Positions 5,360 to 7,773 of a DNA stretch of 7,773 nucleotides are shown in pieces. Made by a program: the position numbers and the translations under genes. How positions within the stretch are numbered: the first letter of the stretch is position 1; every line of letters starts with the position of its first letter. Below the pieces are notes generated by a model. That model saw only the letters and a list, made by a program, of their open reading frames with translations. It was not told the origin of the DNA and ran no database searches. This DNA is from an uncultured Thiotrichaceae bacterium (GTDB lineage Bacteria; Pseudomonadota; Gammaproteobacteria; Thiotrichales; Thiotrichaceae). Location of the stretch: positions 1 through 7,773 of the forward strand of contig CACVAV010000127.1 of assembly GCA_902727945.1 (NCBI GenBank), written 5' to 3'.

Positions 5360-6547
5360 ATGCCAAACACACTAAAACATTCCATCAATGCACAACGCGC
5401 TATCCTCAGGGAAGTGTTAGGTGAAGCGCTGGGTAAAGTCACCAGTGATTTACCCGCATTAATGGCTGATGTGAACGCACTGGACACACGGCTGCGTGAA
5501 ATTTTTCAGATATTAGACCACTGTAAATACCTGTATGTACTGGACGACAAAGGCATCCAGGTCAGCTCTAATATCAACCGTTACGGTGCAGATGAAGAAA
5601 TGCGTGGGCGTGATCGCTCAATGCGGCCTTATATGCAGCACATGCATGATGAGACGGTGACCTGCCATTTATCCGAAGCCTATATCAGCCGTAATAAGAA
5701 GCGTCCGTCAGTGACGGCGGTAAAAACCCTGTTTGATGAACAGGAGCAGCGGATTGGTTTTCTGGGGGTGGATTTTGATTTGCGTGAATTGCCACATTCA
5801 GATGTGATGTACGAAGAACCCAGTCAATGGCGGCAGATTAAAGGTGATCCGGCGATTCGCCAGGGTTTGTTTCACCAGGAACGGGTGGAAAGTCTGATGG
5901 ATGCACAACTTGACCATGTGCTATCGGTGCATGAAGCACTAATTCTGGATCAGGGTGTACACCATATTCAACTTCACTTCTCCAGCAGTCGCTCGACTAT
6001 CTGGCATATTGATGACCCTTATGTTTATCGTTTATTGACCATGGATGAATTATCGGATAGCAATATTTGTCTGGCTTATCCGCGCCGCCCTTATTTTGAA
6101 CGGGCGATTATACCTAAGGTTGATATTGGCAAAGTGTTAAGGCAATTGAAGGCATTACGCTTTGCTGATGAAACTATTTATTTGCGTTACGCTTCGTTGA
6201 ATATTGTGAACGGAAAAGTGGGGCTGAATTTCTCTTGTGACGGAACACATTATCTCAACTATGACGAGTTTCTGGATAAAGGCCTGGATTTTTGGTTTGG
6301 CGGTGAAACCTTCCCGCAAAATGTGCAGCCCGCCAAAAAAGCGGTAGTGGTTGATTACCCCAAGCTGGACGCTATTATTGAAAACATTGCCGGGGAAGGG
6401 TGCATGCAGGTGAGTACGTTGTTGTATGCCATAGAGAAAGGCGAGGTTCCGGAGCAGGTTGCGGCTTACTCACCGACTGAGTGTGATTATATTTACCGCG
6501 AGTTAAAATCAGTTATGGATGTGTATGAAGGTAATAGCCATTTGTAA
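5360..6547 (+). CDS. PDC-sensor (Cache-like) domain protein, soluble
   Basis: 395 residues. The first 145 look like a PDC/Cache ligand-sensing fold: a long N-terminal helix (about 10-52), then strand YLYVLDDKGIQVSSN (57-71), the signature GRDRSMRPYM (83-92), YISRNKKRPSVTAVKTLFD (108-126) and closing strand RIGFLGVDFDLRELP (131-145). In Cache proteins the R-x-Y-type motif near 89-91 lines the ligand pocket. Residues 146-395 form a second, mostly mixed region that I cannot assign; it has no GGDEF, EAL, kinase or methyl-accepting motifs. No signal peptide or membrane segment is visible, which is unusual because Cache domains normally face the periplasm. Start: ATG preceded by a weak GAGCGGA. It is followed by a long AT-rich gap before the curlin genes. 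A role as a cytoplasmic sensor is inference. Confidence 0.75.
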   Translation: MPNTLKHSINAQRAILREVLGEALGKVTSDLPALMADVNALDTRLREIFQILDHCKYLYVLDDKGIQVSSNINRYGADEEMRGRDRSMRPYMQHMHDETVTCHLSEAYISRNKKRPSVTAVKTLFDEQEQRIGFLGVDFDLRELPHSDVMYEEPSQWRQIKGDPAIRQGLFHQERVESLMDAQLDHVLSVHEALILDQGVHHIQLHFSSSRSTIWHIDDPYVYRLLTMDELSDSNICLAYPRRPYFERAIIPKVDIGKVLRQLKALRFADETIYLRYASLNIVNGKVGLNFSCDGTHYLNYDEFLDKGLDFWFGGETFPQNVQPAKKAVVVDYPKLDAIIENIAGEGCMQVSTLLYAIEKGEVPEQVAAYSPTECDYIYRELKSVMDVYEGNSHL

Positions 6548-6974
6548 GTCATTGCCCGGAAATCGCTCTATGCTATATATCGTGAATGTAGAAAAGTCTG
6601 CTGATCGATCATAAAACATGAGTGGATTTTACTGAATGTAGCTGATGTCACTCCAGTTACTACCTTTTGTCGCTAAAAAATTGCCGATCATCAGGGTTTT
6701 TTAACCAAATTTACTATTAAATTTTTGTTTTTTTCAGTTATTTAATAAATTATTGTTCTTAGTAAACATGTGCTTAAGAGTACTGCCCCGCTAGTTTTGG
6801 TTAGGCAGTCAGCACACCGGTACTACATTCCATTATAAATATTCTATGCTATATTAGATTTTTATATGAGTTTGCTGGATGAATTAGTGATGAAGTCTCA
6901 ATGCTTCAAAGTTCAGGATAACTTATAGAAAACATTTGATAGATTTAATGCCCAATAAAACTGTAGCTAATTAT
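6548..6974. other. AT-rich gap upstream of the first curlin gene
   Basis: No convincing gene. The stretch 6700-6770 is very AT-rich with T-runs, a likely site for nucleoid proteins or bending. A 12-base direct repeat TCTATGCTATAT occurs at 6567-6578 and 6843-6854, and TGAATGTAG occurs at 6583-6591 and 6633-6641. The second TCTATGCTATAT holds plausible -10 hexamers (TATGCT, TATATT), but I find no matching -35. No clear terminator for the PDC-sensor gene is seen. Confidence 0.5.
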
Positions 6975-7607
6975 ATGAAAAATAAAGCAGTGTTAATGAT
7001 AATTTTTGGCCTGTTCTCAACAAAAAGTATCGCAGATGAGAGTCATTTGTCAGTCATTCAGTCTGGTAATAATAGCACTATTACTCTGGACTCATCCGGA
7101 TATGCGGATAATACCCTGGTTCAACAGCAAGGTGACGACCTGAGTGCAGATTTAGTTTTGAATGGTGACAGAAATATAACATTTATCAATCAGTTGAATG
7201 GTAGTCATAATGAAATTGATCTAACGGTAAACGGTGAAAATAGTCATACGACCGTCCAACAAGTTGATTCGATGCAAGCTATAGCAAATGTTAGTATCAA
7301 GGGTAACAATAATACAACTCAGTTAAGTCAATTTAGTAGCAATGAAGTCAATATTGATGCCAATATCATAGGCAATAATAATAGTTTTGTTTTTTCACAA
7401 TACCATTCTGAAGGCAATAATATTGATGCTAATATTAATGGAAATTTCAATTCCGGAAATATTTTGCAAACTGGTGTCGGGAACGACTTACAACTAACCC
7501 AGGAAAATGACAACAATATCGCCAATATTTCCCAGTTGGGTAGCCATAAAGCCCTGAGTATCACCCAAACCGGCTCAGGAATGCCTGTGAACATCATCCA
7601 GCAGTAA
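6975..7607 (+). CDS. Curlin-repeat protein (CsgA/CsgB-like amyloid subunit)
   Basis: 210 residues from this start. A signal peptide (1-20, KSIA before DES) is followed by a Gly/Asn/Gln-rich repeat domain to the end. Glutamines recur at 29, 51, 73, 96, 119, 142, 165, 187 and 209, giving nine units of 22 or 23 residues; glycines at 64, 87, 110, 133 and 156 are exactly 23 apart. Typical units read IGNNNSFVFSQ and ISQLGSHKALSITQTG, matching the curlin pattern Q-x-G-x2-N-x5-Q. The protein has no Cys or Trp. Such proteins are secreted through the curli pore and form beta-solenoid amyloid fibres for biofilm. Being first of the pair, it may be the CsgB-like nucleator. The start is uncertain: TTG 6936 and ATG 6948 are in frame and no start has a good ribosome site; ATG 6975 gives the most canonical signal peptide. 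Confidence 0.85.
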   Translation: MKNKAVLMIIFGLFSTKSIADESHLSVIQSGNNSTITLDSSGYADNTLVQQQGDDLSADLVLNGDRNITFINQLNGSHNEIDLTVNGENSHTTVQQVDSMQAIANVSIKGNNNTTQLSQFSSNEVNIDANIIGNNNSFVFSQYHSEGNNIDANINGNFNSGNILQTGVGNDLQLTQENDNNIANISQLGSHKALSITQTGSGMPVNIIQQ

Positions 7608-7626
7608 TCAAAAAATAACAAACCCC

Positions 7627-7678
7627 GCTATTTCAGGACAATGGGTGACGACTGAAATAGCTCTTTAAAGTGTCACCC
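7627..7678 (+). ncRNA. Predicted H-type pseudoknot between the two curlin genes
   Basis: Stem 1 pairs GCTATTTCAG (7627-7636) with CTGAAATAGC (7652-7661), 10 bp and perfect. Its loop contains GGGTGAC (7643-7649), which pairs perfectly with GTCACCC (7672-7678) beyond the stem. The connecting loops are 6, 2 and 10 bases, sizes a real H-type pseudoknot could accommodate. It may tune the ratio of the two curlin products by attenuation, mRNA stability or translation control of the next gene. Stem 1 followed by TCTTT could also act as a weak terminator by itself. Confidence 0.5.
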
Positions 7679-7699
7679 CAATAATAGTGAGTACTAATC

Positions 7700-7773
7700 A
7701 TGAAAAATAAACTTCTTGCCATTACCATCGCTTCTGCATTATCCACAGTGTGGAGCAGCCACCTGTTAGCAGA
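7700..7773 (+). CDS. Second secreted (probably curlin) protein, 5' part only
   Basis: An ATG at 7700 opens a frame that runs off the right edge after 24 codons. It starts MKNKLLAITIASALSTVWSS and continues HLLA, a complete-looking signal peptide. Its first four residues match the signal peptide of the preceding curlin gene, and it lies 92 bases downstream on the same strand, the layout of a curlin pair such as csgB-csgA. A weak AGTGAG (7686-7691) lies eight bases before the ATG. Nothing of the mature protein is in the window, so the curlin assignment rests on context. Confidence 0.6.
   Translation, partial: MKNKLLAITIASALSTVWSSHLLA

Noticed and set aside
6700..6713. GGTTTTTTAACC as a terminator for the PDC-sensor gene
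   Set aside because: A four-pair stem around T bases is too weak, and it lies over 150 bases after the stop.
6866..6928. Possible 20-residue leader peptide before the first curlin gene (MSLLDELVMKSQCFKVQDNL)
   Set aside because: No ribosome binding site and no attenuator-like structure follows; short frames like this are expected by chance.
7328..7621. Minus-strand 97-codon frame over the curlin gene
   Set aside because: It is a by-product of the repeat coding on the plus strand and has no start signals.

Overview
The window looks like a chromosomal segment of a gammaproteobacterium. The basis is indirect: a Tat-exported dienelactone-hydrolase-type protein, a tandem cytochrome c5-type diheme protein, a GlyGly-CTERM-like sorting tail on a secreted deacetylase, and curlin-repeat (curli amyloid) genes. 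Base composition is moderate and becomes AT-rich on the right. I cannot name a genus.

Left part (1-1740). A broken N-terminus of an AAA_14/DUF4143-type ATPase runs off the left edge on the minus strand; it has a frameshift and a Glu in place of the Walker A Lys. A large hairpin separates it from a complete minus-strand dienelactone hydrolase family gene. Divergent from that is a lone ABC-transporter ATPase of the LolD/MacB type, with no permease gene beside it.

Middle part (1741-5210). A secreted polysaccharide deacetylase faces a diheme cytochrome c across a 12-bp hairpin terminator. A 438-bp gap follows. It carries the cytochrome promoter, with an FNR/CRP-like dyad at exactly -41.5, and a leader with mutually exclusive hairpins upstream of an unrecognised 93-residue protein. 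That gene in turn faces an EamA/DMT-family transporter across another hairpin.

Right part (5211-7773). A soluble PDC-sensor-like protein is transcribed divergently from the transporter. After an AT-rich gap of about 400 bp come two tandem curlin-type genes. The first has nine repeats in 22-23 residue register; the second is cut by the right edge after its signal peptide. A predicted H-type RNA pseudoknot lies between them. The genes are mostly single transcription units rather than one pathway; only the two curlin genes clearly work together, as a probable nucleator/subunit pair of an extracellular amyloid fibre.

The strongest candidates for something undescribed are the switch-like leader of the 93-residue gene, the pseudoknot between the curlin genes, and the deacetylase with a sorting tail. 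No CRISPR array, tRNA, rRNA or complete mobile element is visible.
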